Assembly: GCA_964035575.1 (NCBI GenBank)
Contig: OZ037897.1
Span: 310,001 to 374,000 of the forward strand
Reading direction: 5' to 3'
DNA: 64,000 nt
Source: Rhynchopus sp. YZ270_cl-10
Lineage: Eukaryota > Euglenozoa > Diplonemea > Diplonemida > Diplonemidae
Part shown: piece by piece, positions 47,401 through 62,400 of the stretch
Numbering within the stretch: position 1 is the stretch's first letter
How the letters are laid out: every line of letters starts with the position of its first letter
Made by a program: the position numbers and the translations under genes
Notes under the pieces: generated by a model
Told to the model about the DNA's origin: nothing
Seen by the model: the letters and a program-made list of their open reading frames with translations, nothing else
Database searches by the model: none

Positions 47401-50400
47401 CGCAGGCACCTCCCAGCCAGACTTCTCCCACATCAGCGCCAGTGTCCCGTTCACGTCCACCGAGTACAGCGACACTGTGTCGTAGTGTGCCTCTGTCGCA
47501 AACGCCTCCCACGACACATGCACAGACCCTCCTGCACATGCTGTCTCCCAGCACTTGTGTTCGTTTGGTCCGTAGTTCAGTTCCTTCGGGCGAGAGAGTG
47601 AGTGCGATTCCGAGCGCGAGTGTGAGTGCGAGTCCGAGTCCGAGGAGTCCGAGTCATCCTTCTCAGCACTTGCTGTTGGCATGGCAGGCTCAGGGTGCTG
47701 GACATGACCTGTCTGAGCACCAAGCACACGCATCTCGTGGCAGAAGGACGGAACACCCCCCTTCAGTGGAGACGGTGTACGTGCAGGCGCCACAGGCGCA
47801 CGCTTCGGGATGTAGATCTTACGTGTGATGACACCGTTGTCGCCAAGCACCACATCCGCCTCAGACCCACCGAAGATCGTGTCGTCCCCGTCGCTCCCGT
47901 ACAGCACGTCGTGGCCACCTGTGATGTCGTCCTCCCCAGCGCCACCATAGATCAGGTCATCCCCCTGCTGCCCAAGCAGCATGTCGTCCCCGGCATCACC
48001 GTGCAGCGTGTCGTTCGCACCCTCGTCCTCAGCACCCGTGAAGATCGACCGGTACTGGTGCACACGTGGGAAGGACGCGTTGAAGAGCGCGTGGTCCCCA
48101 AGCAGCACATCCATCCCGTCCCCACCAAAGAGCGTGTCGCTCCCGGTCCCTCCGAACAGGTAGTCCTCCCCATCGTTTCCGTGCAGCTCGTCGTCGCCAC
48201 CGCGCCCGTCCACAAAGTGCGGCACAGTCGTCTCTGCCCACAGCACTGCGCGGCTCCCACGTGCAAGCTCTGCAACAGCCTGGTCACCAAACACCATGTC
48301 CAGCCCGTCGTTCCCGGACACATGGTCCCCGCCCTGCTGTCCCAGCAGCACGTCGTCCCCCGACCCTCCGAGCAGAGTGTCCGCACCGCCGAACGCAGTC
48401 GCCGTGAAGATCGCCTCCACACGCCGCACCCCAACAGTGCTGTCCGCAGCCTGTGTCACACGCCCGCTGTCTCCGAACACAATGTCGTGTCCAGCCCCGC
48501 CCTCCACGCGGTCCGCGTCCACACCACCCATCAGGTAGTCGTCCCCGTCACCGCCCAGCACAGTGTCCGCAGCGCCCGACGCGTTTGCCGTCGCCTCCAG
48601 CACCTCGTCGCCAGATGCGTCCAGCCACACGCGTCCGTGGTCGCCCACCACCCAGTCCTCCCCGTCCTCCCCGGAAAGCGTGTCTGCGCCGTTCCCGCCA
48701 ATCACAACGTCGTCCCCAGCACCTCCCAGCACCACGTCGTCCCCTGCGTACGCTGCATCCACGTCTGTCGACGAGTACTCGCGCACCCACGTCGGCGCCC
48801 CCGTCCCTGCGTCCACCGCACGCACCAGCGTCACGTTTCCGTTGTCTCCAAACACAACGTCTGCCCCGTCCCCAGTGTGCACCGTGTCGTCCCCGGGCCC
48901 AGCCAGCACCACGTCGTCGCCAGCGTGCGTCACAATCGTGTCGTCCGCACCCGTGTCCGCCACGTCCACGTCCGCAGAGAGCAGCTCCACTGTGCTTGTC
49001 TCCCAGGCAGCAGCCGCAGCACCGGCACCAGCGCCGTCCCCGACCACCCACACGTTCACCACACCGTGGTCGCCGAACACCCAGTCAGCCCCGGCATCGC
49101 CAGTCACGTTGTCCGCACCAAACCCACCAAAGACAAGGTCGTCCCCCTCGGCACCCTCAACCCAGTCGTCCCCGCCCTCCGCAGGGCTCACCGTCGCGTA
49201 CTGTCTGTGCACGCTTGTCACGTTCGTTGTTGGTGCTGTTGTCGTTGTTGTTGCCACACGTCCGTGGTCGCCAAACACAACATCGTTCCCACTGTTCGCA
49301 GCAACCATGTCCCCACCGCTTCCACCGAAGAGTGTGTCGTCTCCTGCATCACCCACAATGACGTCACCACCTGCACCGTGCGCAGTGTCCACAGACTCGT
49401 ACACACGCACTCCCTGGTCCGGCTGCAGTGTCACCTTGCCGTGGTCGCCGAAGATCACATCGTTGCCTTCCTCACCAGACATGGTGTCCGCACCCTGTCC
49501 ACCGAAGGCAAAGTCGTCGCCGTTGTTTCCAGTGATGTTGTCGTCACCGCCGTTTGCCTCAACATCTGTGCTGGTCGACAGGTACTCGTGCTCAGTTCCG
49601 TTCACCAGCACGGATCCGTGGTCGCCGAAGATCACATCCGCACCGTCGTTACCCTCAAGGGCATCTCCACCAGCACCACCGAAGAGTGTGTCGTCTCCTG
49701 CATCACCCACAATGGCGTCACCACCTGCACCGTGCGCAGTGTCCACAGACTCGTACACATGCACTGCGTGGTCCGGCTGCAGTGTCACCTTGCCGTGGTC
49801 GCCGAAGATCACGTCGTTGCCTTCCTCACCAGACATGGTGTCCGCACCCTGTCCACCGAAGGCAAAGTCGTCGCCGTTGTTTCCAGTGATGTGGTCATCG
49901 CCACCGTTTGCCTCAACATCTGTGCTGGTCGACAGGTACTCGTGCTCAGTTCCGTTCACCAGGACAGATCCGTGGTCACCGAAGATCACATCCACACCGT
50001 CGTTACCCTCAAGGGCATCTCCACCAGCACCACCGAAGAGTGTGTCGTCTCCTGCATCACCCACAATGGCGTCACCACCTGCACCGTGCGCAGTGTCCAC
50101 AGACTCGTACACACGCACTCCCTGGTCCGGCTGCAGTGTCACCTTGCCGTGGTCGCCGAAGATCACGTCGTTGCCTTCCTCACCAGACATGGTGTCCGCA
50201 CCCTGTCCACCGAAGGCAAAGTCGTCGCCGTTGTTTCCAGTGATGTTGTCGTCACCGCCGTTTGCCTCAACATCTGCGTTTGTCGACAGGTACTCGTGCT
50301 CAGTTCCCTTCACCAGGACAGATCCGTGGTCACCGAAGATCACATCCACACCGTCGTTCCCCTCAAGGGCATCTCCACCAGCACCACCGAAGACAACGTC

Positions 50401-53400
50401 GTCCCCATCGTCACCAGTGATGACATCCTTCGCACCGTCAGACACATCCGTGCTCTCCGCAAACCGCATTGTTGTGAGCATGTCGACATCCGCAGGCGCA
50501 ACGTGCCCTGCACGCACCCGAGACAGCCCAGCGCTGCTCGTGTTCGAGACAACAGCAACACCGGCCTGTGCACCCCACTCGATAGCGACACGGCCGTTGT
50601 CACCAAAGACCCAGTCAGCACCAAGGCCACCAACAACAGTGTCGGCACCGCTCCCACCGAAGACAAAGTCGTCGCCGGTCTCGCCAGCAATCGTGTTCGC
50701 ACCGGCGGGGGCCACGCCTGCATCGGCAGACTCAGCGACAGCCGTCGCCGCAGTGGCCGTGTACACACCGTAGTCCCCAAAGAGCACGTCGGAGTCAGGG
50801 CCACCGAAGAGCGTGTCGTCCGCATGGCCACCCATGAGCACGTCGTGCCCGTCCTCCCCGTGCAGCGTGTCCACACCGCCGGCAAGCGCAGCCGCAGTGG
50901 CGCACGTCACCTCGGTCGACACACTCGGCGTCACAGACCCTGCACCGTGGTCCCCGAAGAGCCAGTCGTTTCCAGCCGCACCCCACAGCTCGTCGTCCCC
51001 CTGCCCGCCGACCAGGATGTCGTCGCCGTCCTCGCCGTACAGCACGTCCCCAGTCCCGGCACCGTCCTCGTCCGTCTCCGCAGACGCAAAGGCAAAGTCC
51101 CCCGCCACAGACGATGTGTACAGCGCCGCGTCCCCGAAGACAACGTCGTCCCCGGCCCCGGCCCACACGGTGTCCGCACCCACACCGCCCACAACAACGT
51201 CCGCACCGTCCCCGGCATGCACCGTGTCCGCAGCCCCCGTCTCCGACAGCGTTGTCACAACCCTTGTCACAAGGCGCGCACCCGGCACCACCACACCAGC
51301 AGAGGACGGGTACTCCAGCAGCACAGACCCGTGGTCCGCCACAACAAGGTCGTCCCCGTCCGCAGTCGACACCGTGTCCGTCCCGCTTCCACCGAAGACC
51401 ATGTCCGCCCCGCCCGCAGTCTCCACCACGTCCGCACCGCCAATGTCCTCCGCGCACCCGGTCTCCGCACGCACCAGCTCCCCCTCCGCATACATCGCAA
51501 ACCCGTAGTCAGCGAACACCACGTCCGCACCCGACCCGAGGCGCACCGTGTCGTCCCCGTCACCACCGAAGACCGTGTACGCCGCCGTCCCCGTTGTCGC
51601 CAGCACCGTGTCCGCACCGCCCGACGCGCACGCCCCCTGCTCGTGGTCTGTGTACGCACGCGACCGCAGCAGCAGCGCCCCGCTCAGCGCAGCGGTGCTC
51701 CCTGCCGGCACCCCGACGGTGTCCACTTCCCCAAGGACCAGGTTCCCGGTGTCGCCAAAGATGATGTCCGCCCCCTGCCCGGCATGCACCGTGTCGTCCC
51801 CGTCGCCACCCACAATCACAAGCGGCAGTGTCGACGCAGACGCGTTCACAGTGTCGTCCCCGTCCTCCGTCCCGACCACGAAGAACCCGTTCACAGTGTC
51901 CGCCAGCACCACAGTCACAGTGTCCGCCCCGTCGCCTGTGAAGAGCTGTGTGATCGTGCGGGAGCGCGTCTCCCCAAGGTCGAGGTCTGCTGTGTTGTTG
52001 TCCTCGGAGCCGGCTGTGCTGCTCACAAGCACCGTGTCCGCGTGCGCAGACAGCCACAGGGAAATCCCGCGCGTGTAGTCCGCGCCCGTGTAGACAATGT
52101 CCGCAGGCGCCAGGCCGTGGATGAGGCCCTTCGACAGCTCGACAGCCCCCTTCCCGGCAGCAGCCGCGTTGTCAGACACAAGCAGACGCGTCCGCCCTGC
52201 ATCCCCACCGTCCAACGTCAGCAGCGCCTCAACGTAGTCCAGGCGCCCGTCCACCTTCTCCACCGTCGTTGCGTCCACGTTCTTCATCACCATTGCGTCC
52301 GAGCCCACAACAAACGTGTCGTCGCCGGCGTGTGAGCGCACCGTCGTCGGCACAGACGTCCCGCGGATGTTCAGCGTGTCCGCCCCCTCCACGGACAGGT
52401 CCACGTCCAGCGTCTCCACACCGACGTACAGCGCCCCCGCCGTCAGCGTACGCGAATCAATCGGCGCAGACAGCAACAGCTCCGGCACATTCCCAACCAC
52501 GTCCGCCGTGTCGAGCTCAAGCGCCAGCACAGTCCCCTCGACAGCAAGCTCCCCGACGTAGCGCACAAGGTACCCCCACGGGAGGGCGTCGACCGCGAAA
52601 CTGTGCACACAGGGCCCAATCCCCGCCGTCCCGCACGTCTCGTCCGAACCCGGCGGGTACACCGCCGCCTGCAGCGCAGCCTCCACAGCGTCCGCCGACG
52701 TCCCCACCGCAAACGTGAAGGTGTGCACCGCCCCCGTCGTCACGTTCAGTGCCGCGTCGTCAAGGCGCAGCGTCAGCCCGAACGTCCCGCCCGTCCCGCG
52801 CACAGCCACCACCTGCACCGCCACAGACGAGGAGTCGCGCTTCGGGTACATCCCCAGCCCCGTCAGCTCCGTCCGCGTCAGGAACCCAGCCTCCCCCGCC
52901 GGGTTTCCCCCCGTGTTCTTCACCCACAGTGTGTCCGTCCCGTCCCCGCCGTCGACACACACCACGTCCCGCACCCCGCTCAGGAGCCCCGCCTCGTCCC
53001 CGAACGTAAAGGCGTCCGCACCGTCAGACCCGTTCAGCACAACAGGGCCGTCCGCAGCCAGCACCGCAAACGTGTCGTCCCCCTTCCCTGCGTTCACGTA
53101 GGTCGCCCCCGCGTGCGTCCCGTTCACCACAACCGTGTCGACCGCAGGCCCGAGGTTCACAACCACCTCCTCAAAGCTGTCGTAGGTCACACCCCCGAGC
53201 ACAGTCGTAGTCCCCGCCAGCACACGCGACTCCCCCATCCCCATCCCGGTGATGCGCCCCTCGGCCAGCTCCACCGTCGTCGGGAGGAACCCGCCCGTGT
53301 TCTCCACCACAAGGCGGTCCACCTGCTGCTCCTCACGCACCGTCAGCCACTCGTTCGTCTGCCCGGGGAACACCTCAATGTCAACCTCCCCCGGGTACAT

Positions 53401-56400
53401 GACGGCCGACAGCGTTGTCACCGCACCCTCAGCCTCACCACCCCCGACTGAGAGCGCACCCTGGATCTGGTACGCAAGCGCCGGCTGCGACGCGAACTGC
53501 TGCGTCGTCTCCCCCAGGTCCACCTTCCCGTCGGCCACCGGCGTCACCGTCACCGTCACAGCCTCCGAGTAGTTCCCGGCACCAAACACAACCTGCGTCG
53601 GCGACACGCTCACCTGCTTCGCCGCAGACCCCGCGCCGCCCCCCCAGATCTCCGACGCCACCACCGTCACGTCGACAGTCACCTCCCCGACCGGCACCTG
53701 CGTCAGGTACAGCACGTACGTGTCCGTTGTCATCCCCTCAATCACCTCCGTCGACCCCTCGGACTCAAGCACCACAAGCGCAGGTGCGTCGTCGTCGAGG
53801 ATCTCCACGTTCACCGCATCCGCCGCCAGCGCCGCACCCGCAAACACAGCGTTCGACGCCTCGACCGCCACCGTGTGCTGCAGCGCCACAAAGTGGAAGC
53901 CCTCCACCGCCGTGTCGTCCACCGCCGTCACCGTCACAGTCTGCCTGCACTTCTCGCTTGTGCTCCCGCTCGCGTCGAAGGCAAAGGTCGCAGGCGACAC
54001 AGTCACCTGCGCCGCGTCGTGCTCCACCGTCACCGTCACGTCCTGCGGGCGCGCCCCCGCCACACACGGCCGCAGCAGCACCTCGTACGTCACAGACGTC
54101 CCCACAAGCCCCGCACCGTCCTCAGAGATGCGCATCCCCGTTGTCGTGTCAGGCGTCTCCAGCACGTACAGCTCCGCCTGGTCCGCGTCAATCACACGCA
54201 CCGGCACAGAAGGGATCTTCAGCGAGTCGTAGCCGTCGAGGTTCGAGATCTGCACCACAGCGTGCCCGAGGAACACCACCTCGTTCCCCTCCAGCGCCGA
54301 GTCCGACACAACCCCCACATACACCGTGCGCTCCACCGACCAGTCCTCCGACGTGAACTCAATCTCCGACGGGAACACCTGCACCGACGCAGCCCCCGGG
54401 ATCTCCGACGGCGCACCGGGCACAACAATCGTAACCCTCACACTGTCGTTCACCCCCGACCCCGTCACAGGGCGCCCCATGCGCAGATGGTAGAACCCAA
54501 ACGTCTCCGCAGACAGCCACCACGACCCCTCCACAAGCTGGATCTCCTTCGGCATAACCACCGCAAGCGACGCGTTGTCCTGGTCCGTCACGTACGCCGT
54601 CACACCGTGCGCCTCAAGCCCGTCGTACGCCGCGTCCGTCGCACTCGACACCGCGTGCTCCACAATCCCGTTGTGCCCGCGCAGGTCGCTGCTCTGCACC
54701 GGCACCGAGTAGCGCGGCGTCACGTACACCGTGTCCGACCCGAGCCCTGCGAACACACTCGTCTGCACGTGCGCGGCCGTGCTCATCACGTACACCGTGT
54801 CGTCGCCTGCCGCTGTGTTCAGCTCCACCGACTCAATCCCGACAAAGGTGATGTACAGCCCAGACCCGTAGATCCCGTCCCGCGTGACCACAAACGTGTC
54901 CGGGAACTCCGTCCCAATCGCCACCAGCGTGTCAAACCCGGGCCCACCGTCAATCGTCACCGGCGCGTTCACTGTGTAGTACACCACGTCGTCACCCTCG
55001 TCCGTCCCAACGTCCGTCTGCCCAAGTGCCGGGTCCGGCTGCGCCTGGTCATCCGCGTCCCACAGGGCAAACGCACGCACCGTGAACCGGTCGTCCCCAG
55101 TTCCACCGCGCAGCGACAGCGTCGCGACGTTCCGCATCACCACAAACGTGTCCTCCCCGCTCTCCCCGTTGCAGTTCATGTGCTCCCCGTTCCCGTCGCT
55201 CAGGTAGCCCTCCGTCGTCAGCGTTGTGTCGAACGCGTCCTCCGGCTCCGACATGTTCCCCTCCACACGCAGCGAGTTGTACATCTGCCCAATCAGGAAA
55301 CGGTCGTCTCCCGCCCCGCCGTTCTGCGTCACAATCCCCGCCGTCCCGTCCGTCACAAACGAGTCGTCGCCCGCAAGCCCGTTCACCGTGATCCCGCCGT
55401 TGATGGTCCGGTCCACGTCCAGGCGCTCCGCCACCCCAACGTCCGCGTGCAGCAGCGCAATGAAGTTCGTGCGGAACAGGAAGGTGTCGTCCGCCGGCGT
55501 CCCTGCAACAAAGAGCTCGTTATCCTCCCCACCGTTCCACCACCCTGCGTCCGAGAGCACAATGCGCGACGTCCCCGCCCCGGAGAAGCCCACGTTGTAC
55601 GTGTCGCTCCCCTCCTCCCCGTCCAGGTGCAGCACTGCCGCAATCCGGTTCGTCACCTCGTCCCCGGCCTCCGTCGGAGGCACCACAAGGCTGTCCGCCC
55701 CTTCCCCAGCGTACACCCACGTCTCCCCAGACACGTCCGCCACAGTCAGCGTGTCCGCCATGCCTCCTCCGTACAGGTGTGTCGTCCCTGCGTGCGTCCC
55801 GGAGACCGTGAAGACACTTGCAACCGGAACCGCAAGCTTGATCTGCACCGCCGCCATGCTCGTGTACACCACACCGGCCGCAGACATCCCCAGCCCAGTC
55901 ACGCGCGTTGTCGTCATCTCCCCGACGTTCCCGGCCGTCGTGTCCGCCGAGTCGTCGACCACAAACGTCGCCTCCCCAGACCCAGACACCTTCACCGCAC
56001 ACGTGACGTCCACCAGCGTCCCCGACCCCACCGTGATCGTGTCCGCCCCGCCCGCAGCCTGCACCTCGACAGAGGCGCCCACCGGCGGCGTCGCAGCCAC
56101 AACAAACGTGTCCGCACCGCCCGTCAGCGTCACACGCAGCACCTCCAGCGTCGACGCCTCAAACGACAGCACACCCGCCGTGTCCGGGAGCGACACCTGG
56201 CCGTCCTCCAGGCGCCCCGCCCCGCTCACCGTCGACAGCACGTACAGCGTGTCCTGCCCGTCCCCGCCCTCGACACGCACGTTCCCTGCCAGGGCCGTCC
56301 CCGCAGTCACCACAACCTTGTCGTTCCCGCCGTTCAGGTACAGCGTCACCGCACAGCCCTGACGCGACCCCGTCACCGTCACCAGGTTTGCCTGCCCGTT

Positions 56401-59400
56401 CAGGTAGATCGACACCTCCTCAAACCCGCTGTAGCTGATCCCCACGCCCCCAAGGCCAAACCCGGAGATCAGGCCGTCGGACAGCGTCCCGGCCGGGAGG
56501 TCCGACACCACGCTCGAGAAGTCCAGCACAAGCCTGTCAAAGCCGTCGTCGTCCCCACCGATGAAGTGCCCGCTCGACACAGGGTTCACAAGCAGCACCG
56601 TGTCCGAGAACTTGTTCCCCTCCCCGTAGTAGGTCGAGAACCCGGTGTACTCCTGCGCCTGGCGGTTGTCGTCCTGCCCGGCGGCCGGCGCCACCCCAAA
56701 CAGCACCTCAACCTCCTCCGCAGGCGACGCCCCGTTCACGTGCCGGATCGTAAAGGTCTCCCCACTGTCCGCAGTGTCTCCTGTCGTCCGCGCCCCTGCG
56801 TACGTCCCCATGTTCAGACGCAGCAGCCGCTCGTCCGACAGCACCGCAGCCAGAACCGGCAGCGCCGGCGGCGTCGTGTCCAGCTCCAGGAAACACTTGT
56901 GCACAGAGAACTTCCACACGCTCTCCCAGCGCCCGTGCGGCCAGCACCCGTACCACTTGCACTTCCAGTTCACAAACGGGTTGAACAGGTCGACGCTGAA
57001 GGTCGCCCCCGCACACATCTTGATCTTGATGTTGAAGATGTCGAGGAACGACCCCTCGTCAATGATGCTCTTGATCTCGCTGAAGCGGATCTTCCCGTCG
57101 TCGTTCGGGTCGTACAGGTCAATGCTCCCTGTGAAGGACAGCTCCCCACTCCCACTCAGACGCGCCAGCAGCAGGTTCAGCGTCGCCCCAACACGCACCA
57201 CCCCGGACGCGTACAGCTCGGGGATGTCGTTCCCGCCCGCCCCAACCGGATCGTCTGTGTCCGACAGGAAGAACCCGTCGAGCGCCAGCTCCGGCTTCCC
57301 CTGCTCAATCGCACGCCGGATCCCAGACGTGTCGTAGCCCATCGAAATCCCGGCACGGAACTGGAACGACCCGTAGAAGTCAATCACAATGATCCCCGCC
57401 AGCGGCAGCCAGAAGTCAATCGTCACGTCAATCTCCATCGTCGGCGTCGTCACCACAAACAGGTTCGTGTCCTCCCCAGTGATCAGCCCCAGCACACCCT
57501 TCGCAGACAGGAACGGGAGCTGGAAGATCGCCTCCGGGTCCGTCAGCTTCGCCATCAGGTTCTTCATCTTGGTCGACCCTGTTGTCTTTGAGGCTGCAAC
57601 CGGTGTGTCGTCGTCGTCGTCGTCAGCCAGCGCACGTGCCGCGCGTCCCGCCGACGCGTAGTCATCAGTCTGCGGCAGCGGCGACCCGTCGGGGTACGCC
57701 GCGAACCCGTCGCTGTCGATCTTCCAGTTCCCGAAGGCCAGCTTCAGCGAGCCGTGGTTTTCGAGGTAGTCGTCCTCGCCCAACTCCAGAATCACATCAA
57801 TCACCGCAAGGGCGAGGTCAATCACATCGGAGATGGCGCTCACGTACGCCAGCACGTTCTTCACACTTCCGCGCACAGGCCCACCCGCACCCAGCAGCCC
57901 GTTGATCAGGATCTCGGGCAGCTCAAGCAGCGACACGTCGCGCCCCGCCAGGTCCGACACCACAGGCAGCGGCTTCTGCAGCGCCTCAAGGATCGGGCGG
58001 ATCGGCCCCAGGAACCCGGCCAGCTTTCCGAAGATCGGGTTCAGCACTCTCGTCACAAACTCCCCGAGGTCGAGATGCACGTCCAGCAGCAGCAGCGTCC
58101 CGGACGGGATCTGGTCGTCGACGGGCCCCTGCACCGGCAGCGTCTCCTTCTTCGCCGGCACCGTCGGCACACCCGCCGCCGGCCCCGCAGTTGCCCCAAT
58201 CGACCACGGCACCCCGTAGTACGAGTACAGCGAAGTAACAAACTCCGGCAGCCCGTCCTCGCCCGCCAGCCCCAGCGTCACTTCCATCCCCAGCACAACC
58301 TCAAAGTCCGCACTCGCACTCAGCAGCTTCGTACCCCCGCTCTTCAGCTCCTTGAAGGTCAGCCACCCGTCCCCGTTTGTGTCTGTGATGTCGACCGCAG
58401 CACTCCCAACAAGCTTCGTCGTGGAGTCGTAGTTCTCCACCGCCGCGTTGAGGATGAACAGGTCGCCCGTCGCCTTCAGCTGCGGCAGCGTCATCTCCGC
58501 CGACACCTCCATCTCCGTCTCCTTCACGTTCAGGTAGAACCCGCGCGACACAGACAGCCCGAAGAAGAGCTTGAACTCCCACCCGACATTCAGGACAATC
58601 CCGCCCTCCGCGTTCAGCGACAGCGGCAGCTCCTCCAGCCCCAGGCCAAACGCAAACGCCGCCCTATAGTCGATGTCCTTCCCAATCGTCAGGTCCCACT
58701 CCACCGCGTCCGCCTCGTTCAGCAGCGTTCCCTGCCCGGAAATCAGGTCCCCGTCGTCCGTAAGCAGATTCTCCATCGGGTCGCCGTTCTTGTCGCGCAC
58801 AACAATCGGCACCGAGTCCCCCTTCAGGATGTTGAGGTCCCCAAAGAAGCTCTCCAACAGCTCCTTGACCGTCCTTGCCACCGAGCCCGTCGTCTCCCCC
58901 GTCATCTCCGCCCCCAGCTCGCTCAGCAGCGACTCCACGAAGGAGTCCACAAAGTCGCCGCTGATCACCTCACGGAGCTTGGACCCCACAATCGGCACGT
59001 CCATCGTCCCAAGGATCCCGTCCTCCCCAGTCACCAGAGCGTCAATCGTCGAGAAGACCGTCTTGATCCCACTCAGAAGCGCCGTCGGGTCCTTCAGAAT
59101 CGCCTCAATCGGCGAGATCACTCTGAGACTGTCCGCCAGCGTCGACAGAATCGAGCCGAAGTCTTCCCCGACAAACTCCACAAGCTTCCCGTTCTTGTCG
59201 TCCTTCTTCAGGAAGTCCGCCAGGCGCGGCACCTCGATCCCCATTGTCTTCCCGATGGGGTCGTCGATCGGCAGCATCGCCGTTATTTTCCCTGCAGACG
59301 TCAGCTCGAAGGCCGAGAGCACAGCCCCAAAGCCTTCGTCCAGGTAGTACTTCGACCCTGCAGACAGCCCGTACCGCAGGTACGCAGGCCCTTCCGCGTC

Positions 59401-62400
59401 CGTCCCGTCCGTCAGCGCAATCGTCGCATCCGTGATCCCAAACTTAAGCGGCCCGAGCGACAGCTCCAGCGACCCGATCGCACTCGCCCCGACAGACACC
59501 TGCAGGGCAGTCTCGCCCCCAACAAAGAACCGGAACGGCTTTGAGCTGAGGTCAACGCCAAGCTCCAGTGTCACGGCCGCACCCCCGGACAGCACAATGT
59601 CGAGCGAGGCGTCAAGGTCGAGGAAGTCCCCCAGCAGCTCCTGCAGGGTCGGGTCATCAAGCGTCACCCCCGCCAACCCCATCATTTCCTGCAGGTCCAT
59701 GTCCAGCGACAGCTCCGGCAGTTTCGGCACAGCCTCAAACGACAGCGACAGCATAAGCGCACTCCCGTCGGTGGGCATCGAAAACTCGACCATGCACGAC
59801 CCCGTGCACCCCTTGCTCGCGTCGTCATCCCCAGCCACCAGCCCCAACGCGTCCTCAATCAGCAGCTCCAGCGTCGACACCGCACCAGTCTGGTTCGTCA
59901 GCAGCCCCTCCAGCGTCCCCAGTGCAGACTGGATCCCCGACACCATTGTGCGCGGCGTGAACGAGATCAGCGGGATCTCCACGTCCATCACGTCCGCCAG
60001 CACGTTCGTCAGCAGCCCCTCAACAGCCGGGTCCGCCGCCTCGTTCCCGAATATCATGTCAACTCCGTCCGCCACAAGGGCCACAATGTCCGCCGCAGAC
60101 ATGTGCTGGAAGTCGGGCAGCTTCGGCCCTGTCACGTCCACGGTGAAGTCCGTCGACACGTTCGGGAGCTTGAAGTCCTTCTTCAGCTCCACGACAAAGG
60201 TAGGGTCCAGCGCCACCGCCACCGACGCGTCCAGCGACCCCAGCGACGGCACCCCCACTTTGAAGTCCGCACTCAGGGACGCAGTCAGCGTCGCGCTCGC
60301 CGCAATCTGCTCAAACGGGTCCTCCACAATCGCAGCCCGGATCTCGCTCAGCATCATCGTCTCCCCGGGCGTCCCAAAGTCCGCCTTGGCAATAACCTCA
60401 ATCGCACCCGACCCGGAGTAGGCCTCCGCCTCAAGCACCGTCATCGTCGCCGCCATGTTCACTTCCGTCACCGACAGCCGCGCCTCCGCCGTGAACCCCA
60501 TGTCGCGCACAACAGGCGCGAACAGCAGCGCCTTCGACCCGTCGCTCGCCAGCCCCGTCAGCTCCTCAAACGCCGCCGACGTCACCACCTCCAGACGCCG
60601 CACACCCAGCGTCTGGATCAGGAAGGTCGTGTCCTGGTAGTTGCGCGACCGGATCTGCTGCCCAGTCCCCGCCGCCTCAAGCGTCACGTTCAGCACCTGC
60701 AGCTGTGCCGCCAGCTCCGTGTAGAACTCCTCCCCGGCCCGCAGCGCAATCGTGTACGGCACTCTGTCGAGCACGACCTGGAAGCTCTGCGCCGTCTGCA
60801 GCTCAAAGCTCGCAACCCCCTGCGCCGCAGGGATGTTCGCCGTCACAGACAGGTTCCCTGCCGACGTCCCCATGCGCACACCCACCTCAAACCCAATCGC
60901 CACGTCCGTCGTCAGCTCAATCTCCGCAGACGCGTTCACCGAGAACAGCGGCTCCACCTCCGCCCCCAGCATCAGCGACGTCATCGGCGTCGGCAGCGCC
61001 ACCTCCAGGTTCAGTGCGAACAGCAGCTCGTACTGCGACGCGTCCTCCGCAGACGGCGCGTACGTGTACGACAGCAGCTCCGACGGCACCCCAACAGCCT
61101 CCGCAAGCACAACCACAAGCTCCGGGATCGACGAGAAGGCCGGCACACGCGGCGCCTCCTTGATGTCGCCGCTGGTGAACCCGAGCAGCGTCGTTGCCGC
61201 CACCGCATCCTCGCTCTCGTTGTACGCAGTGATCCCGGTCTTCTTCAGCGCAACCTGCACACGCAGGTCCGTCGCCTTGATTGACGCGTTCGTGCACAGC
61301 TGCAGCGCATCCGTCCCGTCCTCCGCCACGCTTGCCGCAACAGACAGCCCCAGCCCCGCCTTGTACAGCTCCTCGTTCATGTGCACCGCAATCGCGCTCA
61401 CGTCCGCAGCCGCCGCCAGCACGGCCGTGTCCAGCGCCACCTCGACCTCAAGCTGCTCGTTCAGCACGAGCGACATCACCTTGTTCGACTCGTTTCCGGC
61501 GAACCACGTGTTCTCGTCGCTGCCCGCCACGTTCCACCCCGCCATCAGCACATCCCCCTCCAGGCACAGCACAAGGTTCGTCCGGTCCGCCGCGTCCTGC
61601 ACCCGCACCATCTTCTTCGACAGCGCCGTGGCCAGCGTCTCCGAGAAGTCAAGCATGTCACCCACGTCCACGTCCGTGAAGGGCAGCGGGAGGTCAAACA
61701 CAGCCGACTCACGGTACTCCTGCAGCACGTTGATCAGGGCACGCACAACCCCCATCATCTGCAGCGGCGACATCCCACGGAAGTCCATGAACCGGTCCAT
61801 GTACTCTGTCGTCACCGTCGTCACCCCACCGTCAAGCAGGTTCTCCCCCTCCACGCACACCTGCGGCTTCTTGTCCCCGGTCGCCCCGCTCAGCTCCCCC
61901 AGGTCCTGCGACCCGATCGACGCAGAGAACGGCAGACAGGCAGACAGCGACGCGTCCCTCTTGAACTCGAACATCTCCTCCCTCTCCGCCGACCCAAGAG
62001 ACAGCAGCTCCGCAAGCGTCACAGGCGCCCCCTTGTTCATCGTCATGTCGAAGCTTGCCGCCAGCGCACCCGACCCGTCCTCCACAGACGCAGACAGGAT
62101 CCCAATCGACGCCGTTGCCGTCACGTCCGCCACCACCCCAATGGCAACAGAGAATTCGTGCAGCTGCAGCACAACGTCGGCAGTGCTCACCCCCGCCGCA
62201 CCGCCGCTCCCGCTCGCGTCGACCTTCACCTCAAACCCGAAGGCGAAGTCGACCTTCACCGTCAGGAGCCCGGTCCCGGTGAAGTCAAAGTCGTCGTCGT
62301 CAATCAGCTCCGCCAGCGGCGGCGTCACGTGCACCTCGAGCGACCCGGCCACCCCAAACGCAAGCTCAAAGCTGTCCCCGACCATCCCGCCGTTCACAAA

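Noticed and set aside
47626-52335. Plus-strand open frame of 1569 codons opposite the giant gene (also 53875-57591, 57754-59544 and 45588-47828)
   Set aside because: Arg/His/Pro/Val-rich translations with no domains; they arise because the GC-rich minus-strand codons leave few stops on the other strand.
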